A stretch of 64,000 nucleotides of DNA, taken from the NCBI RefSeq assembly GCF_014207185.1, contig NZ_JACHCP010000006.1, positions 186,001 through 250,000 of the forward strand, written 5' to 3'. Numbering within the stretch: the stretch's first letter is position 1; each line of letters opens with the position of its first letter. Below, in pieces: positions 16,301-25,370 of the stretch. This stretch comes from Rhodanobacter sp. A1T4. GTDB taxonomy: Bacteria > Pseudomonadota > Gammaproteobacteria > Xanthomonadales > Rhodanobacteraceae. The notes beneath the pieces were generated by a model that was not told the DNA's origin, searched no databases, and was given only the letters and a program-made list of their open reading frames with translations. The position numbers and the translations under genes were made by a program.

Positions 16301-17695
16301 TCACCTATTGCGATCGGCCCCATTTGTTGTGCCGCTTCCAAGGACGAAGGTGGTTACCGAATAAGGAGGCAGGCTATACGTAAACGTCCCGTCGGTAATT
16401 GCAACGTTGGTTGCGATTTGGGCCGGCAGCCCATCTCCCGTGGTCTGCCACGCATTCATGGTCCCTGAGCCATAGCCAGTCAGGTTAACGGTACCCGTCT
16501 CTGTATTGTTTGGGTCTTTGTTAATTACCACGATATTTTTCGGGTTATTTGATGCGAATACTTCCAGGGTGTTGTTCTGCACAACATTGGAACCCTGCAC
16601 ATTAACAGTGGTATCCCCGGTAACACTCGTCAGTACCATGTTCGTCCCGAAATGCTGGAAAAGGGCGCCTCCGGTAAACATGTAGTAAGAGTAATATAGC
16701 GGCATCGGTGTATCGTTCTGGCTGACAACTCCCATAAGTCCGCCCGAACTATCACCATATTCCATGGAAACACCACCCGCCTTGACGATATTGCCAATAA
16801 CACTGGCGCCCCATATCGCATTAAACGGCTGGCCTTGCGCCGGATCAGACCCCCAAGTGAGATTCCATTCGCCGCATTCTATGGGCAACCCTGTATCTCC
16901 TTGCAGCTTGGCTATTTCTGCCTGATACGACACGGTGCCATATTGCAGCACATCGCCATCGCTATCGCTGCCTCCGCCGTTCAATTCCTGCTGCAGCTGG
17001 CTCGCGGACATATCGGTGTCGCCGCCGTTGCCGTATTGATGGTAGTCAAGGAAATCGGGGCCTCCGGCAGTGCTCTTGGTATTGGCGAAGTATCCCGTCA
17101 TGGTGCCTTCGTCATACCAACCCCACGCAGGGCCGCCTATATACAGCGTAAAGCCACCCGACGCGCTGCGCATTCCGGGAGCAAAGGCTATGAAATTAGA
17201 GCCGCTGGAATCGTTCGCGTTGGTCTCATTGCCGATGATGTAATACTGCACGGGCTTTGAAAGGCCGTGAGCGGCATAATTCGCCGTATAACGGCTTACC
17301 ATGGCCTGTGCATCAGCTGCACTGCCTCCGCTGTCGGTGCCGTTGTCGTCCTCACCAATCGTATGCAGCCTTATGACCGGCTTCGCTCCAGTGCTGTCGA
17401 TGGCCTGTACCCATGGATCACCGGGGCCACTTGTACTCCCGGCGCCTAACTGGGGATCGCTGCCGTTCTGTAAGTCAATGCGCATTGCATCCAAATGCAA
17501 CGCAGCTATCAAGTTGTATACAGTCTGATCATGCACGATGTCATGTGGTGAACCATATTCGGTAGAGTCCATGCTGAACGCCCGAGGATTGACCGTCCCT
17601 ATATTCTTAGTAAAATCCACATTAATAGTGCCCGCATAAGCGTTTCCTGCAAGTAATGAAATAAGGCTGATACACGATAAGGAACGCGATTTCAT
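16301..17695 (-). CDS. Secreted clan GH-A glycoside hydrolase, unassigned family
   Basis: About 464 residues from the ATG at 17695, preceded by GGAGG six bases upstream. The signal peptide ends near residue 21 (AYA). A TIM-barrel glycosidase of clan GH-A is indicated by the acid/base motif YYIIGNE (Glu157) and a late strand IECGEWNLTW (Glu273/Glu276 as nucleophile candidates), with a C-terminal beta-sandwich (about 370-455) ending in YSVTTFVLG. GH39, GH51 and GH79 are the nearest layouts I know, but I cannot place it. Base composition is lower in GC than its neighbours, and RAYT remnants flank it on both sides, hinting at acquisition. Confidence 0.82.
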   Translation of the reverse strand: MKSRSLSCISLISLLAGNAYAGTINVDFTKNIGTVNPRAFSMDSTEYGSPHDIVHDQTVYNLIAALHLDAMRIDLQNGSDPQLGAGSTSGPGDPWVQAIDSTGAKPVIRLHTIGEDDNGTDSGGSAADAQAMVSRYTANYAAHGLSKPVQYYIIGNETNANDSSGSNFIAFAPGMRSASGGFTLYIGGPAWGWYDEGTMTGYFANTKSTAGGPDFLDYHQYGNGGDTDMSASQLQQELNGGGSDSDGDVLQYGTVSYQAEIAKLQGDTGLPIECGEWNLTWGSDPAQGQPFNAIWGASVIGNIVKAGGVSMEYGDSSGGLMGVVSQNDTPMPLYYSYYMFTGGALFQHFGTNMVLTSVTGDTTVNVQGSNVVQNNTLEVFASNNPKNIVVINKDPNNTETGTVNLTGYGSGTMNAWQTTGDGLPAQIATNVAITDGTFTYSLPPYSVTTFVLGSGTTNGADRNR

Positions 17696-17810
17696 GCAAG
17701 CCTCCAATGTAAATTTTATTTATATAAAAGTATAAAATCCTTGGCTATTTTCCACGGTGCCAGCTAACCTTTTGTGACATGGCTATTGTTTTTAACAAAT
17801 AGCGAGAAAA

Positions 17811-18093
17811 GGTGTCGGGGACAGTTTCTGATACCAGGATGGCTCCTGAGATAAGGCGGACACGCGGCTTGTACTGATCGCGGTGCATATCGTTCGTGAG
17901 CGATGCTATCGCGCATGGCCCGACCTCCACGCCACGATATCGCAAGTATTCCTCCGCACGTGGTGCAGCGGGGTAGCAACCGGTTGCCGTGCTTTCTGGA
18001 CGACGAAGATCGCCAGCGTTACTTGCAGCGCCAGGCGCTATTGCGTGACGGATGTCGGCTGCACGCCTATGCGTTCAAATTGTCCCTGACACC
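17811..18093 (+). mobile_element. Non-autonomous RAYT-derived element C with inverted ends
   Basis: A 283-bp unit bounded by GGTGTCGGGGACAGTTT (17811-17827) and its imperfect inverse AAATTGTCCCTGACACC (18077-18093; 15 of 17 match). Inside, an ATG at 17915 opens MARPPRHDIASIPPHVVQRG then SNRLPCFLDDEDRQRYLQRQ and GCRLHAYAFKL, the N-terminal third of a RAYT; the reading frame then crosses the right inverted repeat, so the HUH and catalytic tyrosine regions are missing. It looks like an internal deletion derivative of a REP-flanked RAYT gene. It lies between the two glycosidase genes. Confidence 0.78.
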
Positions 18094-18183
18094 TTTTTGC
18101 TCGTCACCCCTATTTTACTATTGTAGTATTAATAAAATTCAAGCTTGGCGATGGCCTCGCCGGCGCTATGGGAGAGATCCACG

Positions 18184-19749
18184 ATGCAGCAGAAGTTTGC
18201 GCGCGGCTGGCGCCGTGTCTGCGTGGCGACGGCGATGCTGATGATGACGGGGCTGGCGCAAGCGGGTGTCGTATCGGTGCATGGCACACTGCATGTCGAT
18301 GAACCAGGCGCACTGGTCTCGCGCAATATTTTCGGCCAGTTTTCCGAGCATCTGGGCAACGGTATCTATGATGGTTTGTGGGTTGGCCCGGATTCGGGTA
18401 TCCCTAACGCCGACGGGTATCGCAACGATGTGATCGCGGCGCTGAATGCCCTGCATGTACCCAATGTGCGCTGGCCCGGCGGTTGTTTTGCGGATGAATA
18501 CCATTGGCGCGATGGCATTGGGCCACGCGACAAGCGACCGACGCGGGTGAATACTCATTGGGGTGGTGTGGCGGAGTCGAATGCTTTCGGCACGCAGGAA
18601 TTCATGAACTTCATCGAGCGCATCGGCAGTCAGGCTTATGTAGCCGGCAACGTGGGTGACGCCGCGCCTGAAGAAATGGCGCAGTGGGTCGAGTACATGA
18701 CGGCTACGGGCAAATCGTCGCTGGCTCGCGAACGCGCCGCCAATGGTCACGAGAAGCCCTGGGTGGTTCCCTATTTCGGTGTGGGCAACGAGTTGTGGGG
18801 CTGTGGCGGGAACATGCGTGCGGAATATGCCGCGGATCTGTTTCGACGCTATCAGACCTTCGTGAAGGTGCCCGCGGGGCAAACCATCATGAGGATTGCG
18901 CCCGGTGCCAACAACGACGACGTTCACTGGACCGAAGTGATGATGCGCGAAGCAGCCAAGTTCATGGATGGACTGAGCCTGCATTACTACACCGTGCCGG
19001 GTGGCTGGCCGCCGCTGGCTTCATCGACCGATTTTGGTGACGAGGGCTGGATTGAAACCCTGTCGCTGGCACTGCACATGGATGACCTGATCAAGCATCA
19101 CAGTGCGGTGATGGACAAGTACGATCCGGACAAGAAAGTGGCCCTGGTGGTCGACGAGTGGGGAACCTGGTATGCGCCGCTGCCAGGTACCAATCCCGGG
19201 TTTTTGCGGCAGCAGAACACCTTGCGTGATGCCCTGGTGGCGTCGTTGACGCTCGACATCTTCACTCATCATGCCGATCGCGTGCGGATGGCCAATATCG
19301 CGCAGATGATCAACGTGCTACAGGCGATGATCCTCACCGACGGCGCTCGCATGCTGCTCACGCCGACGTATCACGTGTTTGCGATGTATCGGCCTTATCA
19401 GGATGCTACCGAGTTGCCGTTGCAGCTCGACACGCCCAGCTACACGCTCGATGGATACGCTGTACCGGAGGTACATGGTTCGGCGGTGCGGGCAAAGGAC
19501 GGCCATGTCTATGTCGCGCTGACCAATCTGGACCCCGAGCGCGACGCGAAAGTTGAGATAACGGTGGATGGCCTGAAGGCGGTGGGAGTAGGTGGGCAGA
19601 TTCTGACCGCGCCAAAGATCACTTCACACAATACGTTTGATCAACCCAATGCAGTGAAGCCGGTGTCGTTCAACGATGCGCATGTTCAGGGCGACAAGCT
19701 GAGCGTGGTATTGCCGGCCAAGTCGATCGTGATGCTGCAGCTGCGTTGA
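18184..19749 (+). CDS. Secreted GH51 alpha-L-arabinofuranosidase
   Basis: About 521 residues from the ATG at 18184, with GGGAGAG upstream. The signal peptide ends near residue 27 (AQA). GH51 hallmarks are present: NIFGQFSEHLG, VRWPGGCFADEYHW, the acid/base motif FGVGNELWGCGG (Glu203) and the nucleophile motif VVDEWGTWY (Glu325), followed by a C-terminal beta-sandwich. It removes arabinofuranosyl side chains from hemicellulose or pectin and, with a signal peptide, acts outside the cytoplasm. A strong terminator follows at 19789. With the clan GH-A enzyme it forms a small plant-polysaccharide locus. Confidence 0.96.
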   Translation: MQQKFARGWRRVCVATAMLMMTGLAQAGVVSVHGTLHVDEPGALVSRNIFGQFSEHLGNGIYDGLWVGPDSGIPNADGYRNDVIAALNALHVPNVRWPGGCFADEYHWRDGIGPRDKRPTRVNTHWGGVAESNAFGTQEFMNFIERIGSQAYVAGNVGDAAPEEMAQWVEYMTATGKSSLARERAANGHEKPWVVPYFGVGNELWGCGGNMRAEYAADLFRRYQTFVKVPAGQTIMRIAPGANNDDVHWTEVMMREAAKFMDGLSLHYYTVPGGWPPLASSTDFGDEGWIETLSLALHMDDLIKHHSAVMDKYDPDKKVALVVDEWGTWYAPLPGTNPGFLRQQNTLRDALVASLTLDIFTHHADRVRMANIAQMINVLQAMILTDGARMLLTPTYHVFAMYRPYQDATELPLQLDTPSYTLDGYAVPEVHGSAVRAKDGHVYVALTNLDPERDAKVEITVDGLKAVGVGGQILTAPKITSHNTFDQPNAVKPVSFNDAHVQGDKLSVVLPAKSIVMLQLR

Positions 19750-19788
19750 CCATGTCTTGCTGCGCCCACTGCATCTCGATTTCACAGG

Positions 19789-19820
19789 GCCCGGTCCGCG
19801 CGCTCGCGAACCGGGCTTTT
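19789..19820 (+). terminator. Intrinsic terminator after the arabinofuranosidase gene
   Basis: GCCCGGT (19789-19795) pairs with ACCGGGC (19810-19816), and TTTT follows directly. Confidence 0.8.
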
Positions 19821-19860
19821 CCGTTTGTCCAGCGGCTTTCATTTCAGGGCCAAGGCCCAG

Positions 19861-21804
19861 TCAGTCGCTGTTGGTCGATCCTTCCACCACGGGCAGCAGT
19901 ACGGCACTGCGTCCATCGGGTCCGTGCTCGATCGTCACCGTCGCCTTGCGGTAGTCCGACGGTTTGGCGAACAGGATGTTGGGCACGTAGGTCTGCGGGT
20001 TGCGGTCGTAGAGCGGGAACAGGCTCGACTGGATCTGCACCATGATCCGGTGGCCGGGTTTGAACACGTAGTTCACCGTGGGCAGCCGGAACTTGTATTC
20101 CTGCACTTGGTTTGCCGGGATCGGTGACGGATCGGCGAAGCTCTTGCGATAGCGCCCGCGGAAGATGTCGAGCGACACCGGTAGCTCGTAGCCGCCCATG
20201 GTGGGGTCGGTCGGATCGGTGCCGGGATAGACGTCTATAAGTTTGACCACGAAGTCACCGTCGGTGCCGGTGGTGCGGGCGAAGAGGTCGGCGATCGGTG
20301 CGCCTTCCAGTCGCACGGTCTTGCTCAGTACCGGCGTGGTGTAGGACAGCACGTCGGGCCGGTTCGTCACGAAGCGCTGGTCGTGGACCAGCCAAGTGCG
20401 CCACTGGTCGTTTTTCTGCGGAATCGGGCGTGGCAGGTAGGGCACAGGTTTGGCCGGGTCGGCGACGTAGCTGTCGCCGTCGCCGTTCGGCTGTTCGAAG
20501 CCCAGGCCCATGTCGGCCTGCAGGTAGAGTGGGGTGAGCGACTGATTGCTGGCCACCTTCCAGTCGGCGAAGCCGTCCCAGTGCTGCTCGGTCGGGTTAT
20601 AGATCATCGCATCGGGCAGTGGCTTGGGCAGCGGCGTGCCGCGCAGGTAGTGGTTGAACCACGGGATCATCACGTTCTGGCGAAATTGCGCGGTGGTGTT
20701 GCCGGGCCATTTGAGTGGTCCCATGTTCCAGCCATCGCGATTGATCTGGCTGTGCCACCACGGGCCCATCACGAGGTGGTTGTTGGCGCCGTGCCCGGCC
20801 TGCTTGAGCGCTTCCCAGGCATGCACGGCACCGTAGATATCCTCCTGATCCCACAGGCCTTGCAGCCACATGGTGGGCACATCGGAGGAATGCGCGACGA
20901 GCAGCTTGTCCAGCGCCTGGTTCTGCCAGAAGGCGTCGTAGGCCGGGTGTGCCGAGAAGCGGTTCCACCAAGGCAGTTGCCGAAAGCCGTTGGCCTCCGC
21001 ATAGGCGCCGGCCGAACCCGCATCGAGGAAATTGGTGTAGTCGTCGTAGTTGTCGCGCGGGATGCTCTCGCCTTCACCTTGCTTGCTCGTCTGGCCGCTG
21101 AAGTAGTCGAGGTTCACCTGACGCAGGGCGCCGTAGTGGTACCAGTCGTCACCCATCCAGCCGTCGATCATCGGGCTTTCCGGCGCGGCGGCCTTCAGCG
21201 CAGGGTGCGGGTGGAGCAGGGCCATGGCCACCGTCCAGCCGTCGTAGGACGAGCCGATCATGCCGACGTTGCCATTCGATTCCTTGGTGTTCTTCACCAG
21301 CCAGTCGATGGTGTCCCAGGCGTCGGTGGTGTCGTCGGTGGTGGTCGGGTTGAGCGGCCCCATCGGCGGGCGCGTCATGATGTATTTGCCTTCCGAGCCG
21401 TATTTGCCGCGGATGTCCTGCCACACCAGGATGGTGCTGCCGTCAGCCCAGTCCTTGTCGCCCGACCACACCGCATCGGCCATGTGCGGGCTGTTGTCGG
21501 GTGTGAAGGTGTCGGTGTTGTAAGGCGTGCGCTCGAGTAGCATCGGCAGGTTGTGCGCGCCCTTCGGGATTAGCAGCACGGTGTGCAGCTTCACACCGTC
21601 GCGCATCGGGATCATCACCTCGCGCTTGACGTAGTCGAAGTTGCTCTGCGGTTGCTTCCAGTCGGCCGGAATGTCCGACGCGGTCTGGATCATGTCGGGC
21701 GTGACCTTCGAACCATCGGAACCCAATGCGGGCGCAGCGGGCAAGGCAACTGAGATGAGGCAGGCGAGCGAAACCAGCGCCGAGGCCAGGGCGGCTTTTT
21801 TCAT
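19861..21804 (-). CDS. Secreted CocE/NonD-family hydrolase (peptidase S15-like)
   Basis: 647 residues with a signal peptide (cleavage after about residue 28, ALG). The N-terminal part has YVKREVMIPMRDGVKLHTVL, the typical CocE/X-Pro dipeptidyl peptidase opening, and the nucleophile elbow GSSYDGWTVAMA provides Ser. A cap-like region and a C-terminal jelly-roll (LPTVNYVFKPGHRIMVQIQS, SLFPLYDRNPQT) complete the family architecture. Exported members include glutaryl-7-ACA acylase-like and cocaine-esterase-like enzymes; the natural substrate is unknown. Convergent with the GH51 gene. Confidence 0.93.
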   Translation of the reverse strand: MKKAALASALVSLACLISVALPAAPALGSDGSKVTPDMIQTASDIPADWKQPQSNFDYVKREVMIPMRDGVKLHTVLLIPKGAHNLPMLLERTPYNTDTFTPDNSPHMADAVWSGDKDWADGSTILVWQDIRGKYGSEGKYIMTRPPMGPLNPTTTDDTTDAWDTIDWLVKNTKESNGNVGMIGSSYDGWTVAMALLHPHPALKAAAPESPMIDGWMGDDWYHYGALRQVNLDYFSGQTSKQGEGESIPRDNYDDYTNFLDAGSAGAYAEANGFRQLPWWNRFSAHPAYDAFWQNQALDKLLVAHSSDVPTMWLQGLWDQEDIYGAVHAWEALKQAGHGANNHLVMGPWWHSQINRDGWNMGPLKWPGNTTAQFRQNVMIPWFNHYLRGTPLPKPLPDAMIYNPTEQHWDGFADWKVASNQSLTPLYLQADMGLGFEQPNGDGDSYVADPAKPVPYLPRPIPQKNDQWRTWLVHDQRFVTNRPDVLSYTTPVLSKTVRLEGAPIADLFARTTGTDGDFVVKLIDVYPGTDPTDPTMGGYELPVSLDIFRGRYRKSFADPSPIPANQVQEYKFRLPTVNYVFKPGHRIMVQIQSSLFPLYDRNPQTYVPNILFAKPSDYRKATVTIEHGPDGRSAVLLPVVEGSTNSD

Positions 21805-21840
21805 GTACAGAGGTTCCTCATGGGGGAGTCAGAAACTTGG

Positions 21841-21857
21841 GTAAGAGTGCACTTTCT
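21841..21857. repeat. REP-like unit AGAGTGCACTTTC
   Basis: A single copy of the GTGCACTTTC family in the 386-base gap between the divergent hydrolase genes. The rest of 21805-22190 shows no gene or clear promoter beyond the GAGG ribosome site before 22191. Confidence 0.5.
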
Positions 21858-22190
21858 ACGGAAGTCGTTCCGGTGTCACGCGCAAATTCCAGTCGAGTTG
21901 AGCATAGATTCCGATAAGGCCTGAACAGGGCACTTGTCCTGACTAGCATCCAAACGGGCTGGTTGCTGACAAACGGGTGTGCTGGCATTTTTGTTAGGCC
22001 CACTTTCGACGGCGCGGACATCCCATGGAGTCCTGCCGGAAGCGCGTTTGGACGCCGCCGCTAGGGTATGGAATGCGGCTAGTGCTGCCTCTCAGCATGA
22101 GCTGCGTATAGGATTGAAAAGTGGTGAGGCTAATCACTGTAAACGCGTAGCTGACGCGCATTCTCAATCCATCGGACGCATGAGGAAAAA

Positions 22191-22871
22191 ATGATCCGTA
22201 ATCATTGCAAGGTATGGGTGGCGCTCAGTCTGTGCACACTTTTGTGCATTTCGGCGTGCTGCCAGGCGCAGTCAACTTCTCAACCTGAAGTCATCGAATG
22301 GACCTGGGCGGTTAGGCCTACCCAAGTGGATCATCAGCTGCCGAACGTTCTCTTGGTCGGAGATTCCATTACTCGCAACTACTTCCCCGAGGTGCAGCGA
22401 GAGCTCAGCGGTAGAGCCAATGTCTATTTATTTGCTGCTTCGACCAGCCTGGGAGATCCGCGCCTGGATATACAGTTGAACGAGTTCGCTGCGTTGGAGG
22501 GCGTGAAATTCAGCGTAATTCATTTCAATAACGGGATGCATGGCTGGTCTTATACCGAAAAGGAGTACGCAGCATTCTTCCCGAGCTATGTTACGACGCT
22601 TCGAAAGATCGCTTCCGGCGCCCACCTCATTTGGGCATCCACAACTCCGGTAAAAAAGGACGATCCGCTTGGTCCTTCAAATAAGCGTATCAAGGTGAGG
22701 AATGCTGAGGCACTGCAAATCGTGAATCGCGATTTGATCGCCGTTGACGATCAATACACGTTGATGCTGCGCTATCCGAATTTCTACTTGGATGACATTC
22801 ATTTCAACCCCGAAGGCTCCAGCCTGCAGGGTAGGCAAGTTGTCGGCACGATTGAAAAGTATTTGAAGTAA
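22191..22871 (+). CDS. Secreted SGNH/GDSL-like hydrolase
   Basis: 226 residues. A signal peptide with Cys near residues 22-24 (SACCQAQS) could be a lipobox. The SGNH blocks are visible: VLLVGDSITRNYF (block I Ser), NNGMHGW (Asn-containing block III) and DDIHFNPEGSSLQG (block V Asp-x-x-His). Members deacylate sugars, lipids or thioesters. GAGG lies just upstream of the ATG. Codon use is more AT-rich than the neighbouring hydrolases. Confidence 0.88.
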   Translation: MIRNHCKVWVALSLCTLLCISACCQAQSTSQPEVIEWTWAVRPTQVDHQLPNVLLVGDSITRNYFPEVQRELSGRANVYLFAASTSLGDPRLDIQLNEFAALEGVKFSVIHFNNGMHGWSYTEKEYAAFFPSYVTTLRKIASGAHLIWASTTPVKKDDPLGPSNKRIKVRNAEALQIVNRDLIAVDDQYTLMLRYPNFYLDDIHFNPEGSSLQGRQVVGTIEKYLK

Positions 22872-22955
22872 TTCCGCTTTCGACCCATAACCACCGGAAC
22901 CCACAGTCACGCTGCCTGTAGAACCTTGAGAGGTTCATTCTTTGTCACTGAACGC

Positions 22956-23711
22956 TCAGAACGGGTGCTGCCGGTAAAACTGCTCGAGCTGTTGATAGAC
23001 GTCCGGCAAATGCTCTTGGAGTGTTGCTGGTGTCTCGAAAAATTGTTCGCTGGCCACCGCAAAAAACTCGGCCGGGCTTTCGAGCGCGTACGGGTCAATC
23101 GGCAACTCGCTCCCGTTGCGTTGTTCCTCCTTCAGGCGATCCCACGCGCTCGAGAAGACCTGCGACCACACGCGGCGATCCATGCGCCGATGCAATGGCG
23201 GAAAGCCGTTGGCGTCCCCGTTGAGCATGTCGAGCTTGTGCGCCATTTCGTGGATGATCACGTTGCGCCCCGGTTTCTTGCCGGCATCCAGCACATTTGC
23301 CCACGACAGGATCACCGGGCCACGCCCCCATGCCTCACCAGCCAATAGGGTGTCGCTTTGATGCACCACCCCAGCGGCATCGATTTTTGGGCGACGTGGA
23401 ATGAACGCGTCCGGGTACACGATGATGCTGCGCCAGCCGTCGTACCAATCGATGCCAAGTTTCAGGATGGGTACGCAAGCATGCGTCGCGAGCAAGACAA
23501 GATCGGCGTCGTCAAGCTGCAAACCCTTGGTTGGCTCCAGCGCCTTGCTCTCCAGGAACAACGTTGCCAGCACGCGCAGCGTCGCCTGATCGGAAGCGCC
23601 CAGCCTGCGCGCCGGGGCACAGCGCTGCAGCGCCTCTTGCCAGAGCGATTCGGCGATCGGGTGCCGAGCGACGATGCGCCGTATGCGCCAGTTTCTGATT
23701 TTGTTGAACAT
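22956..23711 (-). CDS. mtfA: MtfA-family zinc-dependent peptidase
   Basis: About 251 residues. The zinc-binding motif HEMAHKLD (HExxH) lies at about residue 148, with a downstream Glu in ESPAEFFAVASEQFFE acting as third ligand, as in E. coli MtfA. Aromatic and arginine-rich N-terminal sequence (MFNKIRNWRIRRI) is typical. MtfA interacts with the glucose regulator Mlc in enterobacteria; whether that holds here is unknown, and no Mlc gene is nearby. ATG at 23711 preferred over an in-frame GTG six bases upstream. Confidence 0.93.
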   Translation of the reverse strand: MFNKIRNWRIRRIVARHPIAESLWQEALQRCAPARRLGASDQATLRVLATLFLESKALEPTKGLQLDDADLVLLATHACVPILKLGIDWYDGWRSIIVYPDAFIPRRPKIDAAGVVHQSDTLLAGEAWGRGPVILSWANVLDAGKKPGRNVIIHEMAHKLDMLNGDANGFPPLHRRMDRRVWSQVFSSAWDRLKEEQRNGSELPIDPYALESPAEFFAVASEQFFETPATLQEHLPDVYQQLEQFYRQHPF

Positions 23712-23792
23712 GGCCACATGCTGGACGGAGTCGTAGAGTCAAGAGCATCAGGGTCGAAGTGCACTTTCTCAAGCGAGAAAACCTGAGGAAAA

Positions 23793-23858
23793 GGTGTCAG
23801 GGACAATTTTCGACACCGTTTCTCACGCCACCGTGACAATCAAATTGTCCCTGACACC
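23793..23858. repeat. REPIN: perfect 17-bp inverted REP pair
   Basis: GGTGTCAGGGACAATTT (23793-23809) and its exact inverse (23842-23858) enclose a 32-base loop. The arm matches the end repeat of the RAYT element at 17811-18093, so this is a REPIN of the same family. A GTGCACTTTC-family unit lies just before it at 23756-23769. The two families together fill most of the mtfA/CPBP gap. Confidence 0.82.
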
Positions 23859-23959
23859 ATTCTTGTCCGACACCACTCTTCTACCGCGTTGTTGCCAGCC
23901 TGCCTTCGCCAGCGCAAGCGAACATGAGCGGAACTGGCGGGACACCCAGCGCGATGGCC

Positions 23960-24643
23960 TCATGACGCCAGTCCCAGGAACACGAGCACGACGGCAATGG
24001 TATCGATGAATCCGTGCGCCAGAATGGTCGTCCAGAGATTACGGCCGGAGAGCAGGAACGCCGCGCCGAGGATCAGACCGGCCACCGACGAATCAAGGAT
24101 GCCTGCCGGCCCCTTGTAGTAGTGGCCGTAGCCGAACAGTACCGCGACGACGATGGTCGCCGTCCACCATGCAAGGCTCGAACCGCCGCCCACGTCGGCG
24201 CCGCGTTTGGTGAGGTAGCCCCGGTAGCTTATTTCCTCGCCGAAAGCGGCGAAGGTCCAGACAAATAGCAGCGCGATCAACGCTGCGGTCGGATTGTGCA
24301 CGATGCTGTCGGTTCCCTTCGGTGCGATCTGCTTCGGCCAGAAATGAGCGGTCAACGGATCGATGACCAAGGTACCGAGCAGCAATCGCAGGATCGTTGC
24401 ACCGGCGGCTAGCAAGATTGTTTTCGGCCACGATTTCGGTCGCTTGAGTCCCAGCGCCGCCCATCCACCTTCGCGCAGGCGCGTCGACACGAGGCCTAGC
24501 ACGAACAGGATCGGCACCTCGTTCGGCAAGACGTGCCACACATTGTGGCCCAGCACGATGGCCGCGCCGATCAGGAATTCCAGGCCGCTGATGGGGCTCG
24601 ACAAGGCCCTGTCCGCATCATCGATTGCTTGCGCTTCCGACAT
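23960..24643 (-). CDS. CPBP-family intramembrane metalloprotease (Abi type)
   Basis: 227 residues with six to seven hydrophobic segments. The CPBP motifs appear in order: FGEEISYRGYL (EExxxR, motif 1), GYGHYYKGPAGI (motif 2 with His) and LWTTILAHGFIDT (motif 3 with His). These residues form the buried active site. Members process membrane-bound prenylated or signalling peptides; in some bacteria they give self-immunity to bacteriocins. No bacteriocin gene is seen nearby. Divergent from an Lrp-type regulator about 100 bases away. Confidence 0.93.
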   Translation of the reverse strand: MSEAQAIDDADRALSSPISGLEFLIGAAIVLGHNVWHVLPNEVPILFVLGLVSTRLREGGWAALGLKRPKSWPKTILLAAGATILRLLLGTLVIDPLTAHFWPKQIAPKGTDSIVHNPTAALIALLFVWTFAAFGEEISYRGYLTKRGADVGGGSSLAWWTATIVVAVLFGYGHYYKGPAGILDSSVAGLILGAAFLLSGRNLWTTILAHGFIDTIAVVLVFLGLAS

Positions 24644-24749
24644 TGTCCTCGATCTCTTGCCGATACCTGCCCGAAAGATACGTCATCAACCGCGGGTATT
24701 CCGCGCGTCTCCGGCTGGTTCACGCAGGATTCCTGTGCGAGTCTGTGGC

Positions 24750-25196
24750 ATGGCTGTGAGCATCGACGATCGTGACCGACTGATCCTGGAATTGATCCAG
24801 GCCGACGCATGGCTCAGTTATGCCGCCATCGCCAAGCGCGTGCATCTATCCGCGAGCGCCGTGCAGCGGCGGATGGAGCGCTTGATCGAAAACGAGATCA
24901 TCCGCGGCGCCAGGGCCGACGTAGTGCTCGAAGAAACATCGCTGCCATTGAGCGTCTTCCTGTTGGCGGAACTGGCGGACGACTCCGCCGCCACGATTAG
25001 GCAATTCACGCGTGCGATGGCAGCTCCGCCCGAGGTGATTGAAGCTCATTACGTCACTGGCGAGGTGGACGTCGTGCTTAAGCTGCAGGTGGCGGATATG
25101 GCCGCATACGATAGCTTCGTGCACCGGTATATCAATCGCTCGCCGCAGGTGCGGCGCTTCAAGACATTCGCCGTACTGCGATTGCTCAAGTCATGA
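24750..25196 (+). CDS. Lrp/AsnC-family transcriptional regulator
   Basis: 148 residues from the ATG at 24750; the frame is open upstream but carries no family sequence. The HTH is MAVSIDDRDRLILELIQADA then LSYAAIAKRVHLSASAVQRR, followed by a RAM (AsnC_trans_reg) domain with HYVTGEVDVVLKLQVADMAA. Likely an amino-acid-responsive regulator, with the divergent CPBP gene as a possible target. Confidence 0.93.
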   Translation: MAVSIDDRDRLILELIQADAWLSYAAIAKRVHLSASAVQRRMERLIENEIIRGARADVVLEETSLPLSVFLLAELADDSAATIRQFTRAMAAPPEVIEAHYVTGEVDVVLKLQVADMAAYDSFVHRYINRSPQVRRFKTFAVLRLLKS

Positions 25197-25212
25197 GCTG
25201 CCTTTGGGTGGC

Positions 25213-25268
25213 GGTCTCAACCGGTCGATGCGGCACACTGACGACTGCTCAGGCGGCGGAGCTGGGAG
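25213..25268. repeat. Degraded copy of the CTCAACCGGTCGATGC element
   Basis: CGGTCTCAACCGGTCGATGC followed by CACACTGA and, later, GGGAGTGTGG matches the left arm and loop flanks of the inverted element at 52058-52134, but its right arm is lost. It lies directly behind the Lrp-type gene. Confidence 0.5.
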
Positions 25269-25370
25269 TGTGGTTGTTACCTTGTCAGACAACGACGTAA
25301 CGCAGAAAACAGCCACCCACTTTGTGGTTGCATATTTTGTTGGGTGAGCCGTGTGCCGTTAAAGAAAAAT

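Noticed and set aside
20383-21540. A 385-codon open frame opposite the CocE-type hydrolase
   Set aside because: Valine/histidine/arginine-rich product typical of antisense translation in GC-rich genes. The hydrolase motifs lie on the other strand.
23960-24643. CPBP protease as part of an anti-phage or bacteriocin system
   Set aside because: CPBP proteins occur in such systems, but no bacteriocin, toxin or defence gene adjoins it; only an Lrp-type regulator does.
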